DNA from: a virus | Virus record (IMG/VR): IMGVR_UViG_3300043436_002236 | Location: 1 to 28,859 of that record | Reading direction: 5' to 3' (one strand) | DNA length: 28,859 nt | Part shown: positions 6,110-12,317 of the stretch, in pieces | Layout: each line of letters opens with the position of its first letter | How positions within the stretch are numbered: position 1 is the stretch's first letter | Translations under genes and position numbers: made by a program | The notes under the pieces: generated by a model | The model's database searches: none | What the model saw: the letters and a program-made list of their open reading frames with translations, nothing else | What the model was told of the DNA's origin: nothing

Positions 6110-6412
6110 ATGAGTAAGACAAACGAGCTTTACCTGTACAAATTCATTTTTCAGTACGATGGCAAGCAGGTAACAAACGCGCAGATAATACGCGAAGAGC
6201 CGTACCATCCAGACGATCTTTTAACAACAGACAGGGAGTTTATTATAGTTCATAGGGTAATTACTGAGCCTGGTGTTATAGATCTTTATTTCGATTTGAT
6301 GGAAGACGCAAACCTGTATTTTGCTTTTGTCGCTTCTCCTAACTGGAGCCTTGCAAAAGAATTTGTCAAAGATTGGCAGCTTGAGTGCAGCTACACACCA
6401 CTATCGCTATGA
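6110..6412 (+). CDS. Unknown phage protein (100 aa)
   Basis: First gene after promoter copy 2, with a 20-30 nt leader. The product is soluble, acidic and rich in aromatic residues, with an alternating pattern that suggests beta strands (LYLYKFIFQYDGK, EFIIVHRVI, NLYFAFVAS). It has the look of small host-takeover or anti-defence proteins, but no family is recognised. Its stop overlaps the next start as ATGA at 6409-6412. Confidence 0.65.
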   Translation: MSKTNELYLYKFIFQYDGKQVTNAQIIREEPYHPDDLLTTDREFIIVHRVITEPGVIDLYFDLMEDANLYFAFVASPNWSLAKEFVKDWQLECSYTPLSL

Positions 6413-6654
6413 GCCAGGCCTTTACCGATCAGTTAAAGCAGGTTGTATCCGAGTTTGAAACGCTCGGGTACAACCACACAAAAAAGGCAGCAGAGCAGGT
6501 ACGCATCGTTTGTGAGCTACATAACTGGAGCAAGAAAAACCTGCAAACATTGCAGTGCGACTTGGTTATTTGGCGCGCTTGGTGCAGCTTGCATAAAGAA
6601 AAAGCCCTGATAAACAGGATTGATAGATTATTACACGACCATTTTGACAACTAA
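6409..6654 (+). CDS. Unknown helical phage protein (81 aa)
   Basis: The ATG at 6409 forms an ATGA overlap with the upstream stop and is preferred over an in-frame ATG at 6385. The product is predicted all-helical, basic and soluble, with three Trp residues in the middle and a His/Asp-rich C-terminus (LLHDHFDN). No motif is recognised. It is coupled upstream to 6110 and downstream to the nuclease gene, so all three probably share one transcript from the promoter at 6073-6080. Confidence 0.6.
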   Translation: MSQAFTDQLKQVVSEFETLGYNHTKKAAEQVRIVCELHNWSKKNLQTLQCDLVIWRAWCSLHKEKALINRIDRLLHDHFDN

Positions 6655-6994
6655 ACCCGAGACAGCCAACAGGATTACCGCAAACATTTTGCGGATAGTA
6701 AACCTTCAGCCTTCGTGCTGCGCAGCTCGCATTAATACTGTAGGCGTGTGGGATGCTGCCAAAGGTGTACACCGGAAAGGTGGTAGCACAAAAGGCGTGG
6801 AGGATATTATCTGCATCGTGATGGGGCGGTATGTCGGGATCGAGGTGAAGGCCGGTAAAGACCGGCAGAGTGAAGACCAAAAGAAACGACAGTTTGAGGT
6901 AGAGCGGGCTGGTGGCACTTATTTGCTAGTTCGCTCTACGGATGACTTTATTGAACAGTTTAACCGCCTGATGGCAGAACGTTTTAAGAAATGA
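6644..6994 (+). CDS. VRR-NUC domain nuclease (about 116 aa, non-ATG start)
   Basis: The domain has the VRR-NUC signature of the PD-(D/E)XK superfamily. GVWDAAKGVHRKGGSTKG is followed by VEDIICIVMGRYVGIEVKAGKD, giving the catalytic Asp (ED), the E-V-K pair, and then QSEDQKK and YLLVRS. Members cut structured or recombining DNA in phages. No ATG exists upstream of the catalytic core, so the start must be TTG, either at 6644 or at 6620. 6644 overlaps the previous stop by 11 bp. It is a stand-alone minimal nuclease, likely for recombination or genome processing. Confidence 0.8.
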   Translation: MTTKPETANRITANILRIVNLQPSCCAARINTVGVWDAAKGVHRKGGSTKGVEDIICIVMGRYVGIEVKAGKDRQSEDQKKRQFEVERAGGTYLLVRSTDDFIEQFNRLMAERFKK

Positions 6995-7494
6995 AAAGAT
7001 TAACTAAAGAAGATATACCTGGCGGTTATTTATACGCTGCGGTAGATAGTGATGGTTTTGCACATGCCTATAAAAGCAAGCCATACCTTAGTTCATGGGA
7101 TGACATAGACTGGTCCTGCAATGGCGAATTTTATAAGCTTGGTAGAGGTTGGGATGCTTCAAGCTGGCGATATAGTTTAGTAAGTAATGAAACTGAAAAA
7201 CCGGAAGCCCAAAAAGAAACTGCCAACAAACCCAGCTTCGCTGAGATAGATCCGGAGTTTCTACTTGCTATGGCTGAGCGAATGACAGCCAACAAAGAAA
7301 AGTATGAGCCATTCAACTGGCAAAAGCCATGCGACATTAACCTGCTACTAGATGCAGCTCAGCGGCATTTGCTTGCCTTGCGTATGCCTCAGCAGGCAGG
7401 AGCAGAAGAAACGCATTTAGATCATGCGGTTGCACTAGCCCTAAATGCAATGATTATTCACTACCAACTACGTCACAATGAGCGCACACCCTAA
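6991..7494 (+). CDS. Fusion of a duplicated small domain to a dATP/dGTP diphosphohydrolase-like domain (167 aa)
   Basis: Residues 1-65 are paralogous to the whole protein at 2945-3154. Residues about 85-160 (KYEPFNWQKP, LLDAAQRHLLAL, then LDHAVALALNAMI) match the pattern of the N-terminal domain of phage dATP/dGTP diphosphohydrolases (DUF5664-type). That domain typically shows NW-K, LDAA-RHL and a late H-AHAA-N motif. The family is named from memory. The enzyme side would act on purine deoxynucleotides; the paralogous domain is unknown. The start overlaps the nuclease stop (ATGA). A MazG-like gene follows two genes later. Confidence 0.6.
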   Translation: MKRLTKEDIPGGYLYAAVDSDGFAHAYKSKPYLSSWDDIDWSCNGEFYKLGRGWDASSWRYSLVSNETEKPEAQKETANKPSFAEIDPEFLLAMAERMTANKEKYEPFNWQKPCDINLLLDAAQRHLLALRMPQQAGAEETHLDHAVALALNAMIIHYQLRHNERTP

Positions 7495-7867
7495 CAGCCT
7501 AGAGGCACTGGCCTTTAATGAGCAGCACCGGCCAACTCAGCTTGTGCAATTGCTGCAGCTGCTTACCGAGCAGGAATTGACAGCGCATGAATTGGCAGCT
7601 TTAACCGGGATACAAAAAAGCATTGTACATGCCCGAATTTGCGACCTGTATAAAGGGTTCTTTTATCAGGGAATTATGTACAAGGTACAACAGTCAGGTG
7701 TTACGGTAGTGGATGGGCGTAAAGTTAGCTTGTTTAAAGCAGTGCAAGGGGCTGAAAGCCTGAAGGATTGGAACCGGAGGGTAAGAAAGCTAGAGCAGCG
7801 CATTAAAAGGCAGGCCAACGAGCTAGAATATTTACTTAACCTAATAAAGGCCCACGAGGCAAAATAG
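7478..7867 (+). CDS. Winged-helix-like protein with C-terminal coiled coil (129 aa)
   Basis: The gene overlaps the previous one by 17 bp. Residues about 20-60 (QLVQLLQLLTEQELTAHELAALTGIQKSIVHARICDLYK) have the spacing of a winged-helix DNA-binding unit, with IQKSIVHARICDL as recognition helix and a short wing after it. Residues about 95-128 form a charged heptad-like helix suited to dimerisation. It may be a transcription factor for the late genes, or a structural DNA-binding protein. No named family is claimed. Confidence 0.55.
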   Translation: MSAHPNSLEALAFNEQHRPTQLVQLLQLLTEQELTAHELAALTGIQKSIVHARICDLYKGFFYQGIMYKVQQSGVTVVDGRKVSLFKAVQGAESLKDWNRRVRKLEQRIKRQANELEYLLNLIKAHEAK

Positions 7868-7871
7868 CATC

Positions 7872-8456
7872 ATGAAATACATTTTTGACAAAGTAAAGGA
7901 ATTTAACAAAGCCTTTGGCATTGACATAAAGGCGCAAAGCAAGGAGCTTCGGTATGATCTATTTAAGGAGGAAGCAGACGAGTACCTAAACGCTTTAAAT
8001 GACGTGGACCGGGCGGATGCGATAGCAGATATGCTTTATATTTGGGTAGGTACGGTGCTGAAGCATAAGATGGAAAATATATACATATCTGGAGATTACG
8101 AAATTGAAGTTGAAGACATTGAGGATGAAAGCATTTATAGTATCCACAGGGATCTTACTATTTATAATCAGGATTATGAATTACTTTGTGATGACTCAGA
8201 TTGCGAAGAAGCTTTATTTTTTCTGCTTGTTGTGATTACTTACGCAATACATAAACACAACTTGCAAGACAAAATAGAAGCTATCTTTGATGCAGTACAC
8301 AAAAGCAACATGGCAAAGTTAGGCCCGGATGGTAAACCTATCATTAACGGACAAAACGGAGTACTGTACCCTGGTAAGCCCTTGAACAAAGTGATGAAGC
8401 CTGAAGGGTGGAAAGATCCTAAGGAAAATATTTTTAAAATTCTTTCGGAAAATTAG
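7872..8456 (+). CDS. MazG/HisE-like NTP pyrophosphohydrolase (194 aa)
   Basis: All-alpha NTP pyrophosphatases hydrolyse (d)NTPs to monophosphates using an E-x-x-E...D-x-x-D metal site. Here LRYDLFKEEADEYLNA supplies the glutamates (about residues 27-42) and DRADAIADMLYIWVGT the aspartates (about 46-61). The end, KSNMAKLGPDGKP followed by PGKPLNKVMKPEGWKDP, is the typical tail of phage members. An acidic insertion of about 60 residues (about 70-130) splits the domain and is unusual. It works beside the diphosphohydrolase-like protein at 6991, suggesting control of the nucleotide pool or removal of modified or alarm nucleotides. Confidence 0.75.
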   Translation: MKYIFDKVKEFNKAFGIDIKAQSKELRYDLFKEEADEYLNALNDVDRADAIADMLYIWVGTVLKHKMENIYISGDYEIEVEDIEDESIYSIHRDLTIYNQDYELLCDDSDCEEALFFLLVVITYAIHKHNLQDKIEAIFDAVHKSNMAKLGPDGKPIINGQNGVLYPGKPLNKVMKPEGWKDPKENIFKILSEN

Positions 8457-8459
8457 TAT

Positions 8460-8467
8460 TACATTTG
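8460..8467 (+). promoter_or_regulatory. -7 box TACATTTG placed for a leaderless or near-leaderless transcript
   Basis: TACATTTG fits TAnnTTTG and ends 4 bp before the endolysin ATG at 8472. In Bacteroidota the start site lies a few bases after this box, so transcription would begin at or within a base or two of the ATG. A TTTTTAAAA site lies upstream at 8431-8439. The -33 element is weak. Confidence 0.5.
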
Positions 8468-8471
8468 CAGT

Positions 8472-8924
8472 ATGAAACTGAGCAAGTACTTTACACTAGA
8501 TGAAATGACAAGAAGCCAAACGGCTTCGCAGCGGAACATTTTAAACGTTCCAAACGATACGCAGATAGAAAACTTAATAGAGCTTTGTATTTGTGTGCTG
8601 GATCGGATACGTGAAACGGTTAGCCGGCCTGTTATGGTAACTTCCGGTTATCGGTCCAACCTACTTAATAAAGCGGTTGGGGGTAGCCGTACCAGTCAGC
8701 ACTTGCAAGGACAGGCAGCAGATATACAGGTTAAAGGCATGAAGACTGAGCAGCTTTTTCAGTTGATTTTGAAGTCTGGTATAGAGTTTGACCAGTGTAT
8801 TCAAGAGTTTGACACTTGGGTGCATATCAGCTTTAATGAAGGCGACAACCGCAACCAGGCACTAAGAGCGATAAAGCGGAATGGTCAAACAGTATTTATA
8901 CCTGTGCGATATGGAAACAAGTAA
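8472..8924 (+). CDS. M15 family peptidase, probable endolysin (150 aa)
   Basis: The protein cleaves D-Ala-containing peptidoglycan cross-links. The MKLSKYFTLDEMTRSQTA opening is typical of phage M15A peptidases and fixes the start. Zinc ligands and catalytic residues are visible: VTSGYRS (about 57-62), SQHLQGQAADI with His77 and Asp84, and WVHISF with His118. The single catalytic domain of 150 residues is the normal family length. No signal peptide or cell-wall-binding domain is present, so it needs a holin. It has its own promoter at 8460, which could time lysis separately. Confidence 0.9.
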   Translation: MKLSKYFTLDEMTRSQTASQRNILNVPNDTQIENLIELCICVLDRIRETVSRPVMVTSGYRSNLLNKAVGGSRTSQHLQGQAADIQVKGMKTEQLFQLILKSGIEFDQCIQEFDTWVHISFNEGDNRNQALRAIKRNGQTVFIPVRYGNK

Positions 8925-9102
8925 ACAGTTTACACGAACGGAGTTTTGCCGCAGGTGGATTGCCGAGAACAGTACAGTTAAAGAGCGGAAGACAATGGCG
9001 CAGGCCGAGCAGCATTTTTGTAAGCTGGTAGAGCAGGGAGTGATAGAAGAGGTAGGACCGATTGGTATAGCGCAAGAAGTTATGATGTATAGACAACGTT
9101 AA
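8911..9102 (+). CDS. Small basic protein of unknown function (63 aa)
   Basis: The ATG at 8911 overlaps the endolysin gene by 14 bp and is chosen over an in-frame ATG at 8881, which would extend the overlap without adding a plausible N-terminus. The product is basic, with FTRTEFCRRWIAEN and a central helix (AQAEQHFCKLVEQGVIEEV) resembling a short winged-helix or replication-helper fold. It may regulate lysis or late transcription. No family is recognised. Confidence 0.55.
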   Translation: METSKQFTRTEFCRRWIAENSTVKERKTMAQAEQHFCKLVEQGVIEEVGPIGIAQEVMMYRQR

Positions 9103-9122
9103 AAAGTGGTAAAGTGTTTATC

Positions 9123-9151
9123 GGCCGGGCTGCTGCAACAGTCGCCCGGCT
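9123..9151 (+). repeat. GYAA-loop hairpin family, copy 2
   Basis: GCCGGGC (9124-9130) pairs with GCCCGGC (9144-9150). Inside, GCT pairs with AGT around the loop GCAAC (9135-9139). The outer stem is identical to copy 1, whereas the inner triplet changed from GCC/GGT to GCT/AGT, a compensatory change. It opens the 567-bp gene-free stretch after 9102. Confidence 0.6.
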
Positions 9152-9229
9152 CACAAAAGCAGCACACACACCAGAGCAAAAGAGCGCTGGGACAACATAG
9201 TAACCGATAACATGTGAAATGGGTTTTTT

Positions 9230-9259
9230 CTAGGCGGCTGCAATAGTTGCCTAGTTTTT
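9230..9259 (+). terminator. GYAA-loop hairpin family, copy 3, terminator-like
   Basis: CTAGGC (9230-9235) pairs with GCCTAG (9249-9254). The inner triplet GCT/AGT closes the loop GCAAT (9240-9244). T5 follows at 9255-9259. It can act as an intrinsic terminator for the endolysin transcript. Confidence 0.6.
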
Positions 9260-9265
9260 GAAAAA

Positions 9266-9519
9266 CAGGGTAACGGTTCAGCGGTTTATCTCTCACACCT
9301 GAGAAGTATTTTTCGCCCGCTGGCTGGTTCGATTCCAGCGCCTTTGACAAAATCAGCCGCAAGAGGATTGGCGTTGAGTTGTTGCAACTAAACAAGACGC
9401 AAGCGGACAAATTTTGACAGAAGGCCTTTTGAGGCTACTGGAGAATTGCTTGTTAGGATGCTCGCGGGTCCGACCGAAAACAGAAGCAAGCAAAGCGGGT
9501 TCGATTCCTGCGCCTCAGC
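9266..9519 (+). ncRNA. Candidate structured RNA with two tRNA-like T-arms
   Basis: Two perfect T-arms are present: GCTGG-TTCGATT-CCAGC (9323-9339) and GCGGG-TTCGATT-CCTGC (9495-9511, one GU). The second is enclosed by a 7-bp acceptor-like stem TTGAGGC (9429-9435)/GCCTCAG (9512-9518). It has TA and GG where U8, A9 and the D-loop GG belong, and a 7-bp inner stem TTGCTTG (9446-9452)/CAAGCAA (9487-9493). There is no D stem and no anticodon arm, the shape of a tmRNA tRNA-like domain. The first has an inner stem CAGCGG (9279-9284)/CCGCTG (9317-9322) but only a weak acceptor. Between them, nested helices join 9340-9353 with 9411-9425. No CCA is encoded. The whole may be one RNA or two. Confidence 0.45.
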
Positions 9520-9546
9520 TAAGTTTTTTGGAGTTCGTGTATTAAG

Positions 9547-9565
9547 TGCAGTCGTAATGGCTGCA
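9547..9565 (+). repeat. GYAA-loop hairpin family, copy 4
   Basis: TGCA (9547-9550) pairs with TGCA (9562-9565), and GTC pairs with GGC around the loop GTAAT (9554-9558). It has the shortest stem of the family and no clear T tract beside it. It lies about 28 bp after the second tRNA-like element, past a T6 tract. Confidence 0.45.
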
Positions 9566-9623
9566 TCCTATTTTGAAAGTTGAAGACAAGAAATAAAAGA
9601 ACCTAATATGAGATGTTTGTCGC

Positions 9624-9657
9624 AGGGTCAGCCGTTGTAAAATCGCTACCCTTTTTT
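9624..9657 (+). terminator. GYAA-loop hairpin family, copy 5, terminator
   Basis: AGGGT (9624-9628) pairs with ACCCT (9648-9652), AGC pairs with GCT, and GTT pairs with AAT around a GTAA tetraloop (9637-9640). T6 follows at 9652-9657. It closes the gene-free stretch and lies just before the ParB-like gene at 9670. Confidence 0.65.
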
Positions 9658-9669
9658 AAAAACTAAACT

Positions 9670-10215
9670 ATGCAACTGAAACTAAACAAAATAAAACCTA
9701 ACCCGGCCAACCCGCGCACGATACGTGACGAGCAGTTTAAGAAACTGAAGGCAAGCCTTATCGAGTTTCCTCAGATGCTTGAAAAACGGCCTATTGCAGT
9801 TACCAGGGAGGGCGATGGATATGTAGCTTTAGGTGGCAACCAACGCTTGCGGGCCATGCTTGACATACAGTCGGAAATAGGTGATGCAGACTTTGAAAGC
9901 CGGTACAAAGTGCAGCCGGCTGAGATGGAAACTCTACTAAGCTACTTTGCAAAGGGTGTGCCTGTCGTGGACTGCACCGAGCTGACACCCGCTCAGCAAA
10001 AGCGCTTTATTATAGCAGATAATATTCCGTTTGGGGAGTGGGATTGGGAGGCGCTGGCGAACGAGTGGGATGTGGAGGAACTCCAGGACTGGGGGATGCA
10101 GATACCGCACGTAGGCAGAGCAGGAGAGGAGGAAAAGGAAGCGGAGGAAAGCGAGGGCAAAACAGAAGCAGAACTAGTACAGTGTCCAAATTGTAAACAC
10201 GAATTTAAAATATAA
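9670..10215 (+). CDS. ParB-like nuclease-domain protein with C-terminal zinc ribbon (181 aa)
   Basis: The N-terminal 100 residues carry the ParB/sulfiredoxin fold: the opening KLNKIKPNPANPRTI, PIAV, and the box GGNQRLRAM (about residues 55-63), with ELTPAQQKRFIIADN afterwards. The C-terminus has an acidic Glu-rich linker and CPNCKHEF, half of a zinc-binding ribbon. Such proteins are commonly found next to terminase genes in phages. They may process DNA ends or bind CTP; their precise role is not established. It starts the packaging operon, and its stop overlaps the next start (TAATG). Confidence 0.8.
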   Translation: MQLKLNKIKPNPANPRTIRDEQFKKLKASLIEFPQMLEKRPIAVTREGDGYVALGGNQRLRAMLDIQSEIGDADFESRYKVQPAEMETLLSYFAKGVPVVDCTELTPAQQKRFIIADNIPFGEWDWEALANEWDVEELQDWGMQIPHVGRAGEEEKEAEESEGKTEAELVQCPNCKHEFKI

Positions 10216-10430
10216 TGAAAGAAGAAACTTTTTTAGACAGATTAATTATTGAAAGAAACGCGCTCAATGCAAAAGTGGAGGCGCTTAGCTTATTTATTGA
10301 CAGCGATAAATATACTGCACTACCTAAAATCCAAATAGAATTATTGGGCAAACAGTTTATAGCAATGGTTGCTTATCTTGAGTGTTTAGATTTGCGGTTG
10401 GCAGACCTGCAAAGCGCAGAAAAACAGTAA
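10215..10430 (+). CDS. Small helical protein resembling crAss001_48-related proteins (71 aa)
   Basis: The ATG overlaps the preceding stop as TAATG. The pattern is two helices separated by FIDSDKY: an N-terminal LIIERNALNAKVEALSLFI and a C-terminal LGKQFIAMVAYLECLDLRLADL. It matches a small protein family spread over many Bacteroidota phages, which I recall from crAss-like phage annotation. Function is unknown. It lies between a ParB-like gene and the small terminase, so a packaging-accessory role is possible. Confidence 0.55.
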   Translation: MKEETFLDRLIIERNALNAKVEALSLFIDSDKYTALPKIQIELLGKQFIAMVAYLECLDLRLADLQSAEKQ

Positions 10431-10440
10431 AAAAACAGTT

Positions 10441-10818
10441 ATGGCAAAAAAGCCGCCAAAGCAATTAGAGGAACACCTATTTAAGCCCGGCCAAAGCGGC
10501 AACCCGAACGGCAGGCCGCGCAAATTGCCGCACCTTGATGAGATACTTGCCAATGTTTTAGGGCAGGAAAAGGAAGTCAACGGTGAGCAGATCACCGCAG
10601 CCGAAGCGATTATACGTAGCTTGCTGGCTCAGGCAGCCAAAGGCAATATACAAGCTGCAAAGCTGCTGCTAGAGCGCGGGTACGGCTTGAGCAAACAAAC
10701 GATAGATTTAAAAGGTGACTTGCAGACCGGGCCTAAAATGGACACCTCAAAACTAAATGCTGAGGAAAAGCGGCAACTACTAGAACTATATCGTAAAGCT
10801 ATACCAGATGCGGAGTGA
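10441..10818 (+). CDS. Small terminase-like protein with DUF5681 N-terminus (125 aa)
   Basis: The opening LFKPGQSGNPNGRPRKLP (about residues 13-30) is the DUF5681 signature, which is common immediately upstream of phage large terminases. It is followed by a helical region (AAEAIIRSLLAQAAKGNIQAAKLLLERGYG) suited to oligomerisation, and a C-terminal LNAEEKRQLLELYRKAI helix. By position it should be the DNA-recognition subunit of the packaging motor. It lies 6 bp before terL. The functional name is inferred from gene order. Confidence 0.7.
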   Translation: MAKKPPKQLEEHLFKPGQSGNPNGRPRKLPHLDEILANVLGQEKEVNGEQITAAEAIIRSLLAQAAKGNIQAAKLLLERGYGLSKQTIDLKGDLQTGPKMDTSKLNAEEKRQLLELYRKAIPDAE

Positions 10819-10824
10819 TGAGGC

Positions 10825-12216
10825 ATGATAACAGCGGAGCAATACAAACAGCTAAGGCAGGAACTATGCCGGGATAGCTTTTACGACTTTATACGTGAAC
10901 TAGCGCCCGGCTACCAGTTCAATTTTCACCACTTACTACTTATACAAGCGCTGCAATATTTAGCAGATGGGCAAATAAGGCAGTTGCTTGTAATGATGCC
11001 GCCCAGGCATGGAAAGTCGGAGCTTGTTTCTAGGCTCTTCCCAGCTTGGATGTTAGCCCGCAACCCAACGGAACAAATAATAGCTGCTAGCTACTCCGCA
11101 GACCTAGCCGGAGCGATGTCGCGCGATTGTCAGCGCGTTATGAGTAGCGAAGCCTACAAAGATGTATTTCCAAAAACAAAGCTAGCAGAGGCGAAGGATG
11201 CCGGAGCGATAAGGACCAGTAAAAGGTTTGACATTGTGGGCGGTAAAGGCTACTACCTAAGCGCTGGTGTTGGTGGAGGTATTACAGGTGCCGGTTGTAC
11301 GGTTGCCATTATTGATGATCCAGTAAAAAATGCAGAGGAGGCGGATTCAGCTACTTACAGAAACCGCGCGTGGGAGTGGTACACCACTACTTTCAAAACG
11401 CGCTTTGAGCCGGGATGCGTAGAGGTTATTTGCCAAACGCGCTGGCACGAAGATGACCTGACCGGTAGAGTACTGCAAACGGATGTGCCCGGTAGGGTGG
11501 TGTTAAGTATGCCGGCTCTAGCTGAAGCAGACGACCAGTACAGGCAGACAGGTGAGGCACTATGGGAGGCGAAGTACAACAGGGAGCAGCTATTGACGAT
11601 ACAAAAAACTATTGGTACCCGAGCCTGGAACGCTCTGTACCAGCAGCGGCCCGCAGCTCAGGAAGGCGACATATTAAAGCGTTCTTGGTTTGAGCAGTAC
11701 GACCAACGCACGCTACAACTGGATGGCGTGGTAAACTTCTACTTTGATACAGCCTATACAGACAGCGAGAAAAACGATCCCACCGCTGGTATCGCTTACT
11801 TGGTGCGGGGCAATGACTATTTTATACTTGAATGCTCAGCCGAGTACCTTGACTTTAACGCAGCGGTCCGCTGGATACAGGCATTTGCCAAGCGCAACGG
11901 CTATACTAGGCAGTCAGTAATAAGGGTGGAGCCTAAAGCGTCGGGTAAGTCGCTAGTTCAGGTGCTGAAGGCAAACACAGACCTAAACATAAGGGAAGCG
12001 CCTGTACCAAAAGGCGACAAAGTGGCGCGGGTGAATAGTGTGTCTGCCATTATCGAAGCGGGCCGGGTATTTGTTCCCTCCGGTATGGTCTGGGTAAATG
12101 ACTTCCTTGAAGAGGTGGCTACCTTCCCGAATGGAGCGCATGACGACCGGGTAGACTGCCTGTCCGGAATGTTAATAAGCGAGGCGAAGCGGGGCGGGCT
12201 GATAGCCAGCGGATAG
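10825..12216 (+). CDS. terL: Terminase large subunit (463 aa)
   Basis: This is the ATP-driven DNA packaging motor and genome-cutting nuclease. Walker A MPPRHGKSE is at residues 58-66. The Walker B region CTVAIIDDP is at about 158-166. TRWHEDDLTGR (about 205-215) is the conserved coupling segment. The RNase H-like nuclease starts at YFDTAYTD (Asp308) and ends with HDDRVDCLSGM (about 443-453). It is complete and of normal length. A run of T9 follows the stop at 12217-12225, and a new promoter at 12233-12286 then starts a separate cassette. Portal and capsid genes would be expected next but are not there. Confidence 0.93.
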   Translation: MITAEQYKQLRQELCRDSFYDFIRELAPGYQFNFHHLLLIQALQYLADGQIRQLLVMMPPRHGKSELVSRLFPAWMLARNPTEQIIAASYSADLAGAMSRDCQRVMSSEAYKDVFPKTKLAEAKDAGAIRTSKRFDIVGGKGYYLSAGVGGGITGAGCTVAIIDDPVKNAEEADSATYRNRAWEWYTTTFKTRFEPGCVEVICQTRWHEDDLTGRVLQTDVPGRVVLSMPALAEADDQYRQTGEALWEAKYNREQLLTIQKTIGTRAWNALYQQRPAAQEGDILKRSWFEQYDQRTLQLDGVVNFYFDTAYTDSEKNDPTAGIAYLVRGNDYFILECSAEYLDFNAAVRWIQAFAKRNGYTRQSVIRVEPKASGKSLVQVLKANTDLNIREAPVPKGDKVARVNSVSAIIEAGRVFVPSGMVWVNDFLEEVATFPNGAHDDRVDCLSGMLISEAKRGGLIASG

Positions 12217-12232
12217 TTTTTTTTTACTTTGC

Positions 12233-12286
12233 TTTAAAAATAGTTTTAAAAATGTTTTTAAAATAGCTTGAAAGGTTAGATCTTTG
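12233..12286 (+). promoter_or_regulatory. Promoter with three 12-bp-phased TTTTAAAA sites (copy 3)
   Basis: Centres are at 12235/12236, 12247/12248 and 12259/12260. About 30 bp is nearly identical to copy 1. The -7 box is GATCTTTG at 12279-12286, with the first T replaced by G, so it may be weaker. A leader with AATTCACAC leads to the ATG at 12318. It drives only the ibrB/ibrA-like pair. Confidence 0.65.
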
Positions 12287-12317
12287 CCCTATCAATTCAC
12301 ACTTTTAAACTTTTTTT

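Noticed and set aside
6644-6994. VRR-NUC plus dcm as a restriction-modification system
   Set aside because: The two genes are in different transcription units separated by a promoter and two small genes; VRR-NUC proteins are usually recombination or replication nucleases.
9323-9347. Phage attachment site derived from a tRNA 3' end
   Set aside because: No integrase is present in the window, and the second element has its own acceptor-like partner strand nearby, which points to a folded RNA rather than a tRNA fragment.
9429-9519. Canonical tRNA gene
   Set aside because: Acceptor-like stem and T-arm fit, but no D stem and no 5-bp anticodon stem with a 7-nt loop can be formed; no amino-acid identity can be given.
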